Translations under genes and position numbers: made by a program
The notes under the pieces: generated by a model
What the model saw: only the letters and a program-made list of their open reading frames with translations
Database searches by the model: none
What the model was told of the DNA's origin: nothing
NCBI RefSeq assembly: GCF_048323655.1
Contig: NZ_JBLUWW010000002.1
Span: 186,001 to 250,000, forward strand
Source of the DNA: Salinimicrobium soli
GTDB taxonomy: Bacteria; Bacteroidota; Bacteroidia; Flavobacteriales; Flavobacteriaceae
Direction of reading: 5' to 3'
Length of the DNA stretch: 64,000 nt
Part shown: positions 8,991-19,300 of the stretch, piece after piece
Layout: every line of letters begins with the position of its first letter
Numbering within the stretch: the first letter of the stretch is position 1

Positions 8991-9713
8991 ATGAAAATTA
9001 TTAAATCATTATTCGTAGCCCTCTTGTTGTTGGTCGTGGCTCCCATGACAGCACAAACTGCAGAGGAGATCATTGCCAATTATGTTGAAAATACAGGAGG
9101 AGAAGAAGCCTGGAAAGAGCTTGAAGCTACTAAAATGCTTGCTTCCGTAACACAGGGAGGTATGGAAATTCCGGTGACCATTTATAACACTAAAGACGGT
9201 AAAATGGCTGTGGTAGTGAATCTTCAGGGTCAGGAAATCACTCAGATGGCATATGACGGTACCACTCTTTGGACCACCAACTTCATAACCATGAAACCTG
9301 AAAAAAGTAATGCAGAACAAACTCAGAACATGGCATTGAACAAGAATGATTTTCCCTCTGCCCTGGTGAATGCAGAAAAGAATGGGTATGAAGTGGAGTT
9401 GGTAGGTACCGAAACAAAAGAAGGAACAGAAACCTTTAAAGTTAAAATCGTTCAGGAGCCTGTGATGCAGAATGGGAAGGAAGTTCCAAACATTGGTTAT
9501 TACTATTTTGAAAAGGAAAATTTTGTTCCAATCATATTGGAAAGTACTCAGGAATCCGGTCAGTTAGTAACCGTGGGAATGAGTGATTACCAGGAAGTGG
9601 GCGGCCTCTATTTTCCGTTCGCTTTAAATCAGGGAGGACAGCCTATAGAGATCAAAGAAATTGTTCTTAATCCGGAGATTGACGATTCACTATTCACCTT
9701 TAAGGAGCAATAG
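8991..9713 (+). CDS. LolA-like outer-membrane lipoprotein-sorting family protein
   Basis: A 240-residue exported protein with signal peptide residues 1-22 (FVALLLLVVAPMTAQ). The mature sequence begins AEEIIANYVENTGGEEAWK, the usual opening of the Bacteroidota LolA/LolB-fold proteins that have a half-barrel of beta strands and bind lipid or lipoprotein acyl chains. Later strands include MAVVVNLQGQEITQMAYDG and QLVTVGMSDYQEVGGLYFP. No genuine lolA operon context is present, so the exact cargo is unknown; many relatives are described only as outer-membrane lipoprotein-sorting protein. It stands alone between divergent (7886-8815) and co-directional (9785) genes. Family assignment rests on overall pattern, not on a catalytic motif. 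Confidence 0.65.
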   Translation: MKIIKSLFVALLLLVVAPMTAQTAEEIIANYVENTGGEEAWKELEATKMLASVTQGGMEIPVTIYNTKDGKMAVVVNLQGQEITQMAYDGTTLWTTNFITMKPEKSNAEQTQNMALNKNDFPSALVNAEKNGYEVELVGTETKEGTETFKVKIVQEPVMQNGKEVPNIGYYYFEKENFVPIILESTQESGQLVTVGMSDYQEVGGLYFPFALNQGGQPIEIKEIVLNPEIDDSLFTFKEQ

Positions 9714-9784
9714 GAAGCTCTAGCCATACAATTAGGGATAGCTACTTAGAGTGGTTTTCCTTTTTTGCGTAAAAACCACACCTG

Positions 9785-12700
9785 ATGAAAAAAAACATCT
9801 TTACTTTTTTACTGGCCTTTACAGTCGTTTCCCTGGGACTATCTCAGGAAAAAAATCTGTCTGGAAAAGAGCTTTTTGGAGATCTAAAAGCACGACATAT
9901 TGGTCCTGCTTTAATGAGCGGGCGCATCATTGATCTTGAGGCGCATCCTGTCAATGACCGTATTCTCTATGCCGGTACTGCCGGAGGTGGAGTTTGGAAA
10001 ACAACAAATGGAGGAGCAACGTTTTCACCCATTTTTGACGAACATGCACAATCTATTGGCGTGGTGACCATTGATCCCACAGATCCTGACAAGACTGTTT
10101 GGGTTGGTACAGGGGAGATCTGGACCCGAAATTCGGTAAGCCTGGGTGACGGACTTTATAAGTCGGTTGACGGGGGAACCACCTGGAAGAAAAAAGGCTT
10201 TGAAAACTCCGAAAGGATCAGCAGTATTGTGATCAATCCTGAAAATTCAAAGGAGATGTTCGTTGGAGTGATGGGTGCTCTCTGGGGTGACAGTGAAGAA
10301 CGGGGGATCTTTAAAAGTAGCGACGGCGGGGAAACCTGGAAAAAGGTTCTTTATACCGATCAAACCACCGGAGTAGCTGATCTCATTATGGATCCATCCA
10401 ATCCTAAAATCCTATATGCCTCTATGTGGAATTTCAGAAGAACTCCCTGGGGCTTTAATTCCGGAGGAGAGAGCAGCGGACTTTATAAAAGTACTGATGC
10501 CGGAGAAACCTGGAACAAAATCCAAAAAGGGTTGCCTTCAGGAAAACTCGGAAGGATAGCAGTAGCTATTGCTCCTTCTGCACCTGAAATCCTTTATGCC
10601 GCCGTTGAGACCGAAAAAGCTGAAACAAATGGTCTTTACAGGAGTGATGACGCCGGAGCCAGCTGGAAACATTTGAACAGTGATTTTGGTCTAACCGTTC
10701 GGCCATTTTATTTTGCCAGGCTGGTAGTAGATCCTAAAAATCCGGAAGTAGTGGTAAAGGGTGGATTAAGAGGCTCTATCTCTCACGATGGCGGAAAAAC
10801 TTTTAAGGATCTTGGTGCTCAACACGCCGACATTCATGATATATCATTTGATATTAATAACAGCGACCGCATGTATACGGGAACAGACGGTGGTGTTTAT
10901 CGCAGCTGGGATGGGGGAGTGCACTTTGAAATAGTGGAAAATATGCCCCTTTCGCAGTTCTACCACATTTCTGTTGACGATGCAGAGCCTTACAATGTGT
11001 ATGGGGGACTGCAGGATAATGGCTCCTGGTTTGGGCCTTCTTCATCTCCCGGCGGAATTGAGGCGAGAGATTGGGAACCTATAGGAGGCGGTGACGGATT
11101 TCGCGTTTTAAAGCATCCGACAAAAAATATCATTTATTCTGAAGCCCAGGGTGCGAACCCTGTGTGGAGGTATGATGTGGATAAGAAACAGGCCAAGGTC
11201 ATTGCGCCGCTGCCTGAAGGAAATGAAGAATTGCGTTTTAATTGGAATGCTCCCATGGCAGTAAGTAATCATCAGCCGGACAGGTTTTATATGGGAAGCC
11301 AGTTTTTGCACAGATCTGAAGATATGGGGGATACCTGGACAAAAATTTCTCCAGACCTTACCACAAATGATCCCTCAAAGCAGAAGAAGGAATCCGGCGG
11401 ACTTTCTATTGATAAGTCAGGAGCCGAGACGCACACCACAATCTTCAGTATTGCTGAATCTCCTTTAGATGAAAACCTCATTTGGGTTGGAACCGATGAC
11501 GGAAACCTCCACCTTACCCGGGACGGGGGCAAGAGCTGGAAGAATCTTGTAAAGAACCTTCCTGATCTGCCGGTAAACAGTTGGGTCTATCATATAGAAG
11601 CCAGTGTACATGATCCAGGTACCGCTTATGCTGTTTTTGACAGACATGCCGTGGGCGACATGACGCCTTATGTGTACAAGACTTCAGATTTTGGTGCTTC
11701 CTGGAAGTCTATTACTACAGACGAGATCGAAGGTTATGCCAGGAACATTCAGGAGGATTATGAGAAGGAAAATTTGCTCTTTTTGGGTACCGAAGCAGGA
11801 TTATATATTAGTATCGATGGGGGAGGGCACTGGGCACATTTTACGAACAACCTTCCGCCGGTGGCGATTCCATTTATTGAATTGCACAAGAAAACTTCAG
11901 ATCTCGTTTTGGCTACTCATGGACGTGGTGTGATCATTATAGATGATATCTCTCCACTTCGGCAAATAAACGATGAGGTACTGCAAAAGGATCTTCATTT
12001 TTTTGATACTTCCGCAGGGATCATTGAAGAGGAAAGAAATTTTGGGGGCGCCAGTAGTGAAACACAATTTGTTGGCGCGAATCCGGATTCCCAGGTGAAG
12101 CTTATGTATTACCTTAAGAAAAGGCACACCTTCGGGAAGATGTCTATGGACATTTACGATTCCAAAGGCAATGTTGTAGCCAGTCCATCCCCGGGAAAAT
12201 CAAAAGGGCTGAATATTGTGACCTGGGATTACCTGCAGAAGACTCCCAAAGTGGCCGTTGGTAAGGTGCCATCTTTTGTTATAGCCCCAAGGGTGTTAGC
12301 CGGGGATTACAAAGTAGTTATTACCAAAGGGAAAGAATCTTATGAGCACATGATCACGGTGAAGAATGATCCTGCCTCAGATATTACTGCCGCAGAACGG
12401 GAAGAGAACCGAAAGCTCACATTTCGCCTTTTTGATGCGGTAGAAGATCTCGCCTATCTTGGTCACCGCATTGATTCCTATGTAAAGGAACTTGAAGACT
12501 CTGATTCAAAAGACGCTAAAAAGATGTCTGCGGAATTGACTGAACTCAAATCGAGGCTCGTGGTAACCACCGGCGACAGGTATGTACAGGAAGCAGAAGA
12601 TGAGCTAAGAGAGAAACTGAGTGAACTTTACAATCAGGTTGCGAGAAGTTTTGATAAACCGGCCCCGGTGCACTACACTAATGCTGATGAATATGAAAAA

Positions 12701-12832
12701 CAGCTTCAGGCCGCCTGGGATGACCTTAAAAAGATTGAGAAAAAATATGCTTCAAAAGTGAATAAAGTATTGGAGAAGGATGAGAAAGGCTCGATTACAA
12801 TAAAAACTAAGGAAGAGTTTTTAGGAGAATAG
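9785..12832 (+). CDS. exported sortilin/BNR-repeat propeller protein (glycosyl-hydrolase-like)
   Basis: A 1015-residue protein with a signal peptide (MKKNIFTFLLAFTVVSLG, cleavage after LSQ). Residues ~30-720 hold repeated Asp-box/BNR motifs of the S-x-D-x-G-x-T-W type: YKSVDGGTTWKKKG, FKSSDGGETWKKV, YKSTDAGETWNKI, YRSDDAGASWKHL, HLTRDGGKSWKNL, YISIDGGGHWAHF. These build the VPS10/sortilin-like propeller seen in many Bacteroidota proteins labelled glycosyl hydrolase. Residues ~720-1015 are a beta domain followed by a helical tail (DRYVQEAEDELREKLSELYN). The propeller fold is clear. Hydrolase activity is not shown by any catalytic motif I can name. A stem-loop terminator follows directly. Confidence 0.75.
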   Translation: MKKNIFTFLLAFTVVSLGLSQEKNLSGKELFGDLKARHIGPALMSGRIIDLEAHPVNDRILYAGTAGGGVWKTTNGGATFSPIFDEHAQSIGVVTIDPTDPDKTVWVGTGEIWTRNSVSLGDGLYKSVDGGTTWKKKGFENSERISSIVINPENSKEMFVGVMGALWGDSEERGIFKSSDGGETWKKVLYTDQTTGVADLIMDPSNPKILYASMWNFRRTPWGFNSGGESSGLYKSTDAGETWNKIQKGLPSGKLGRIAVAIAPSAPEILYAAVETEKAETNGLYRSDDAGASWKHLNSDFGLTVRPFYFARLVVDPKNPEVVVKGGLRGSISHDGGKTFKDLGAQHADIHDISFDINNSDRMYTGTDGGVYRSWDGGVHFEIVENMPLSQFYHISVDDAEPYNVYGGLQDNGSWFGPSSSPGGIEARDWEPIGGGDGFRVLKHPTKNIIYSEAQGANPVWRYDVDKKQAKVIAPLPEGNEELRFNWNAPMAVSNHQPDRFYMGSQFLHRSEDMGDTWTKISPDLTTNDPSKQKKESGGLSIDKSGAETHTTIFSIAESPLDENLIWVGTDDGNLHLTRDGGKSWKNLVKNLPDLPVNSWVYHIEASVHDPGTAYAVFDRHAVGDMTPYVYKTSDFGASWKSITTDEIEGYARNIQEDYEKENLLFLGTEAGLYISIDGGGHWAHFTNNLPPVAIPFIELHKKTSDLVLATHGRGVIIIDDISPLRQINDEVLQKDLHFFDTSAGIIEEERNFGGASSETQFVGANPDSQVKLMYYLKKRHTFGKMSMDIYDSKGNVVASPSPGKSKGLNIVTWDYLQKTPKVAVGKVPSFVIAPRVLAGDYKVVITKGKESYEHMITVKNDPASDITAAEREENRKLTFRLFDAVEDLAYLGHRIDSYVKELEDSDSKDAKKMSAELTELKSRLVVTTGDRYVQEAEDELREKLSELYNQVARSFDKPAPVHYTNADEYEKQLQAAWDDLKKIEKKYASKVNKVLEKDEKGSITIKTKEEFLGE

Positions 12833-12849
12833 GCTCAGTTTTCAGCCAA

Positions 12850-12890
12850 AAAAATCCCTGTCCACAAAAGTTGGCGGGGATTTTTATTTT
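12850..12890 (+). terminator. intrinsic terminator after the BNR-repeat gene
   Basis: AAAAATCCC (12850-12858) pairs with GGGATTTTT (12877-12885), followed by ATTTT. It starts 18 bp after the stop codon of the sortilin-like gene. Confidence 0.6.
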
Positions 12891-12909
12891 ATGGAAGTTT
12901 TTGTTTTAA

Positions 12910-13009
12910 TTAGAAAGTCATTCCATATTGCATAAAAACGCTTTGGGTGGGTTTATTATAGTAGCCTCTTATTTCTAAAAGCTGCTCCTGAGCCTTTTTT
13001 GAGGTACCG
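12910..13009 (-). pseudogene. relic of the C-terminus of an outer-membrane-type protein
   Basis: On the minus strand about 33 codons end at TAA (12910-12912): KKAQEQLLEIRGYYNKP, then TQSVFMQYGMTF. The amphipathic last strand with terminal Phe is typical of an outer-membrane beta-barrel C-terminus in Bacteroidota. No start codon or upstream domain remains, and beyond about 13010 the region reads instead as another relic on the other strand. The parent family cannot be named. Confidence 0.45.
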
Positions 13010-13051
13010 CTCGAAATCACACGCTTTCTTTTTATTAAGAAAAAGAGAAAT

Positions 13052-13303
13052 ATGGATAAGTTCGACGGGTAATTTGTCTTTAGTGAAGTGGACTTCTCCT
13101 TTATCTTGGATACTCTTAATGACAGCGAGAAATACCTCCTTTATGAGGAGAATGGAGTCGATTGTAATAAACCATTATTGCAATCTAAGAAAGAGATAAG
13201 TAAGAACCTTGTTCAAATTCAAGCTGCTCTGGAAGAACCTCAGAACAGGCAGACTTTTGTCGAATTCAACCAGAATAGGAATTATATTTATTATCGGAAA
13301 TAA
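13052..13303 (+). pseudogene. relic of an unidentified gene with an in-frame stop
   Basis: ATG 13052 reads MDKFDG and then TAA (13070-13072). The same frame resumes with EVDFSFILDTLNDSEKYLLY, then LVQIQAALEEPQN and ends QNRNYIYYRK at 13303. The composition looks protein-like and there is a stem-loop terminator right at the stop, so this seems to be the 3' end of a broken gene. A GTG at 13088 could start a 71-residue protein instead. No family is recognised. Confidence 0.4.
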
Positions 13304-13330
13304 AAGAGCCCCCTTAAAGGTGACTCTTTT
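13302..13330. terminator. bidirectional terminator before the giant surface-protein gene
   Basis: AAAAGAG (13302-13308) pairs with CTCTTTT (13324-13330) with a CC...GG extension inside. It has A and T runs on both sides, so it can serve both the relic gene on the plus strand and the 9.3-kb gene that ends at 13359 on the minus strand. Confidence 0.6.
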
Positions 13331-13358
13331 AATATTACTGATGGAGCAATCTGGTTAA

Positions 13359-16300
13359 TTAGTTATCCCTGATCACAATTTTTTGCTTAACCTCTCCAGC
13401 TTGTTCAACTCTCACAATGTAAGTTCCAGCCTGAAAGCTTTGGCCAAAAGTGTATTCCTCATTTGGCTTTCCTGAAGTTTTGTAGACAAGACTGCCGTTG
13501 TAATCGTGCACATATAACTGAACTTGATCTTTCTGATTGTCAGTATTTATAAATACTGTGAAATAATCTGTGGATGGATTAGGTGAAACTATAAAATCAA
13601 AGCCCATAGTGGAGTCGGTCGCGAGACTCAAGGTTTCCGCATTTTCGGTGGTACTTGCCAAAGTAAACCCACTATGTGCTACAAGGTTTCCTCCTGCAAG
13701 CTTACTTTCTTCACTTGCAATGCCCGTCCAGTTGCTCGAGTATAGCAGAGCGCCTGTGTTTCCATCGGTCAGGGTAAATGAAATTGAATCATCGGTACCC
13801 GGCTCGCCCCTGTCGGTCATATCAACTTTCAGGATCAGGTTACCACCAAGAGAAACCGGATTCAATGGATCGGTAATATCGGTGAGATTGGATTTGGTAG
13901 TAAATGTGGCCACCTGAGCATCTGGATCTGAAACATCTACCCCTAAAGACTGTACAGCATTGCTTTTAATCTGATATTTATGAATTTTACCATCAGCTTC
14001 CAATCGCCTAAAGATAACATTCATATGTCCTTGAAGCTTGTTACCTTTCTTGTTGTACTTCACATTAAAACCAAAGTTAGTTTTCAACCCCTGATTAGAA
14101 GCATATTCACCAGCTGAAGCATCAGGTATTAGATAACCACCTCCGGTAATAAAGTCTCCGGTAGGAATATATACTGTCACGACGGTTTCATCTTCCGCAA
14201 CATAATATCCGTTGTCTACTAATACTCTTACAGTAAAGGATTCAGAAGAATTATTTCCGCTTATCTGAGCCAGCCATTCGTAGCTGACTGTTCCAGTCTT
14301 GGAATCAGAAGGGTCAACCAGATCGGTCACTTGCAGCCAACCGAATTGCTCACCAGTTTCGACTATTACAAATTTGACTTTCGCATTCCTTATATCTCCC
14401 TCAAAGGCATCATATAAGGTATAAGCCGGATTCGCAGTGATATCTTGAATATTGGCACTTAATACTACCCATGCTTCGGAATCTCTTGCAGTTGGGGTAG
14501 CCTGTAAAGACTGACCTGTATAGGCCACCATTGCATTTTCCGGGGTGATATCGAAGGCATCAGAGTCACTGCTGCCTAAGTAACTGTCATCTTCCAGGAA
14601 TTCAGTTTCAACGGTGTAGGTATTGGCTGGGTCTTGATTTAATTTCAGGCTGGTAGAAGCCAATCCGTTTGCATCGGTTTGCGCTGTAGTGGATTGCGAA
14701 CCAATAGTGAATTTAACCGTCTTTTCTTTGACACCTGTACCCGAAACATCGTCTGTCAATGTAGCTGAGAGGCTAACATTATCTGAATATTGTTCTTGGA
14801 GATCACCCGTATAGGTAAGAGTAGTTGGTCTCTTCTTAATTGTGACCGTAGTTGAACACTGAGATGAATTATTATTTACATCTTTGGCCGTCCAAGTCAT
14901 AGAATTGACACCTATATCTAATTGAACTCCATTCATGCTGGTTCCAGAGGTTGTGGTCAAACCACCAGAGTAGGAGAAAGAAGCAATTCCACAGGCATCG
15001 GTAGCGGTAGCGTCAAATTCAGTGCCCTGAACTGTGTAATAAGTTTGATATGGATCAACATAACGTTCCTGGTCGGAAATACAGGTGATGTCTGGAGCAA
15101 TCTCATCCTGAACCGTTACAGTCGCCGGGGCTGACGCTGTTTGTCCATTAGCATCAGTCACGGTTAGTATTACTGGATTTTCCCCTACGTCATTACAGGT
15201 GAAGTCGGTAATATCTGTGTCAAAAGTAAGTCCACCGCAGGCGTCAGAGGAACCATCGTCCACAGCATCTTCTGCTATTGAGACATTACCGGTGGAATCG
15301 AGCTGTACAGTAATGTTTTTGGTAGTCACTGAAGGCGGAGTGATATCCTGAACGGTCACAGTCGCCGGGGCTGAAGCTGTTTGTCCATTAGCATCAGTCA
15401 CGGTTAGTATTACTGGATTTTCCCCTACGTCATTACAGGTGAAGTCGGTAATATCTGTGTCAAAAGTAAGTCCACCGCAAGCATCAGAGGAACCATCGTC
15501 CACAGCATCTTCTGCTATTGAGATATTACCGGTGGAATCGAGCTGTACAGTGATGTTTTTGGTAGTCACTGAAGGCGGAGTAATATCCTGAACGGTCACA
15601 GTCGCCGGGGCTGACGCTGTTTGTCCATTAGCATCAGTCACGGTTAGTATTACTGGATTTTCCCCTACGTCATTACAGGTGAAGTCGGTAATATCTGTGT
15701 CAAAAGTAAGTCCACCGCAAGCATCAGAGGAACCATCGTCCACAGCATCTTCTGCTATTGAGATATTACCGGTGGCATCGAGCTGTACAGTGATGTTTTT
15801 GGTAGTCACTGAAGGCGGAGTAATATCCTGAACGGTCACAGTCGCCGGGGCTGACGCTGTTTGTCCATTAGCATCAGTCACGGTTAGTATTACTGGATTT
15901 TCCCCTACGTCATTACAGGTGAAGTCGGTAATATCTGTGTCAAAAGTAAGTCCACCGCAGGCGTCAGAGGAACCATCGTCCACAGCATCTTCTGCTATTG
16001 AGACATTACCGGTGGAATCGAGCTGTACAGTAATGTTTTTGGTAGTCACTGAAGGCGGAGTGATATCCTGAACGGTCACAGTCGCCGGAGCTGACGCTGT
16101 TTGTCCATTAGCATCAGTCACGGTTAGTATTACTGGATTTTCTCCCACATCATTACAGGTGAAGGCGGTAATATCGGTATCAAAAGTAAGTCCGCCACAG
16201 GCATCAGAGGAACCATCGTCCACAGCATCTTCTGCTATTGAGATATTACCGGTGGCATCGAGCTGTACAGTGATGTTTTTGGTAGTCACTGAAGGCGGAG

Positions 16301-19300
16301 TAATATCCTGAACGGTCACAGTCGCCGGGGCTGACGCTGTTTGTCCATTAGCATCAGTCACGGTTAGTATTACTGGATTTTCCCCTACGTCATTACAGGT
16401 GAAGTCGGTAATATCTGTGTCAAAAGTAAGTCCGCCACAGGCATCAGAGGAACCATCGTCCACAGCATCTTCTGCTATTGAGATATTACCGGTGGCATCG
16501 AGCTGCACAGTGATGTTTTTGGTGGTTGCTGAAGGCGGAGTGATATCCTGAACGGTCACAGTGGCCGGGGCTGAAGCTTTTTGACCATTGACATCAGTCA
16601 CAGTTAGCGTCACCGTCACAGGAGTACCCACATCACTACAGTCAAAGGAGGTGATGTCCAGGCCGTAAGTATCAATACCGCAATTATCAGTAGAACCATT
16701 ATCAATGTCTGCAGGAACTATGGAAGCTATTCCGTTGGCATCCAGTTGTACAGTTTTATCTTGAGTAATAACTGTAGGTGGAAGTTTATCTTCAACAATG
16801 ACATTAGCTATTGTAGTGGAAGTATTACCGTGTATATCAGTTACACTTAGTTGAACCTGATTAGCACTATTACCGGATATAGGTGAATCTTGACTCCAGG
16901 TAGCCTGATTCATTAAGGTTCCATTGTTATTATTAGGAGAGTTGTCAATAACCTGCCCTCCGGAACCTTCATCCATAGGCCAATAGCCAATTAATCCAGC
17001 TTCACTACCTTCCAATTGCTGGGTATAATTATTGCTAATCGTAACATTATCCAGGGCGACATTCCAAACTGATACCTCTGCAAGATTACCGTGAAAATAT
17101 TGAATATAACCCTGGCGTCCTCCAATTCGTAAATCGTCTTGAAAAGTTTCGGAATCCCCAATAGGTCCAGTTCTATTAATGGAATTTTGTAGACTACCGT
17201 TTTTATAAATATTTACTACTGCGCCATCATAAGTTAAGGAAACGTGGGACCATTCGTTCAGTGGTAGAAAAACTCCGGTATCTATCCATTGCCAAATTGC
17301 ATTTGTTTCACCAAGGGCATATTTCAATTGACCATCTGGAAATCTTGCCATTTCATATTCACCTTCTTTGTTTATAATTATTCCACCATGGGTTTGACTT
17401 TCCTGATGTTGACCTATTCCGGTCGGAAAAATCCATGCCTGAAGGGTAATTTGAGAACTGACATTTAAGTTGTTATTATTCCCAATTTGAATGTAATCTG
17501 AGAGTCCGTTAAAACTTACCGAATATGTAGATTCACCATTTGAGGAAATGTCATCACAAGTGAAACTGTTTTTGTCAATAGAAATAGTTTGTATACCACA
17601 ATTGTCTGTGCTGTTATCATTCACCTGATCAGCTGTAAGTGTAGCTTGTCCATTTTCATCCAGCTCCAAATAAACATCTTGAACATGAGTCAGGGGAGAT
17701 TCATTGTCCTCTACAGTAATAGTTTGGGTGCAGGTAGATTCATTCCCATTAGCATCAATAGCTGTCCAAATTATTTCAGTGTCACCCACTGGATAGATCC
17801 CAGAGGCGTCTGCGGTATTTGTAATATTATTCGTAAGGCTAATGGTTGATATTTCAGCACCACTCGTTATCCAATCTGTTGAAGGGTCCATGTTGACAAG
17901 GCTGCCGTTTTTTTGATTATTTGATTGATCGGTGAGTGTATTACTACCCGGCCCGTCCTCAAAATTATAATAGGCCTGAAGACCAGGTTCAGAACCAGCC
18001 AGTACCTTATTGTGAGCACTTAGTACTTCCTCGTCTGTTAATGCGTAATTCCAAATTCGTACTTCATCTATTTTTCCAGTATAAGGTTCATCTTGTCCAT
18101 CGATTGTTGCAGGATGCCCAATACGCAGATTGTGACCTCCGTCTGTAGGTGTCGTAGTAGAAACATTCGAACCCAAAAGCCTTCCGTCCTGGTAAAGTCT
18201 GAGCGTTTTAGTTGTACTATCAAAACTTCCTGCAAGGTGAGTCCAGGTATTTGCAGTATTATCAATTTCTAAGGCAATACCGTTAAGAGTAGCTCCACCC
18301 TGGAAGTAGAGATAAACGAAATAATTCCCATTTCTATAGTTTCTTCTGATTCCAAAATCAAAATTGGTATTCGCATCAAACACAGCACCCTTACTAACAA
18401 TAGATCGATAACCTTCGTTGGGGATATAAACAGGGTTTACCCAGGCTTCTATAGTAAAATCTTGTAAAAAAGGAAAGTTTTGAATTTCCACATAGTCGTT
18501 TAGACCATCGAAATCGAGGGCAGTAGAACTTAAATTGCAATTATCACTTACCGCTGGAGACGGAATAACAACATTTGCTTCGCATTGTCCTTCATCGGTT
18601 TCTACAATTATAGCTTCACAAGTAATAGTGGGCGGTGCCAGATCTTCAATTATTACTGTTTGCTGCTGCTCTACAGTATTTCCAATACCATCATCAAAAA
18701 CCCAGGTGACTATTGTTTCCCCTTGTTGGGTTATGGGAAATTCTGTTGTAGTAGTGGCGGTAATAATTTGTCCAGAACAATCTGTAGCCGTTGGTGCGGT
18801 AAGGGATAAAACTTCACAGGATTCATTAATATTGGGTAGTGATTGCTGGTCCAAAGTGAATAAATTGCCGGCTGGGCCGGCATCAGTAATTGTCCAGCCA
18901 AAATTGTCTATCATTTGCTGTCTGGCTGCAGCACCTTCACAGTATTGACTATCTCCACCTTCAAAAATTACATTAGGCTGTAAATTCTGGCTACTCCAGC
19001 CGATTAAAAGTTTGTCATAGTTTTCTATAGAAAGAGTGACATATAAAAACATTCCAGCCATATCTGTTACTTGGCTGACATCCCAATTTCCAATGTCCTG
19101 ATTAAAGGGAGTGGCGACAAACATTAATCTCATAGTCGTAACTTGGCTAACATCCCAATTTTCGATGTTTTGGTTAAAGGCAGGTGCCCCTTGAAACATT
19201 TGTGACATATTTGTAACCTTACTAACATTCCAATTCCCAATGTCCTGGTTAAAGGCATGGGCCCTATGGAACATGCCAGACATATTGGTTACATTGCTGA

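Noticed and set aside
15100..16560. Regular 240-bp repeats considered as a CRISPR or satellite array
   Set aside because: The period is in frame, every copy is open coding sequence of one large gene, and there are no short repeats with unique spacers.
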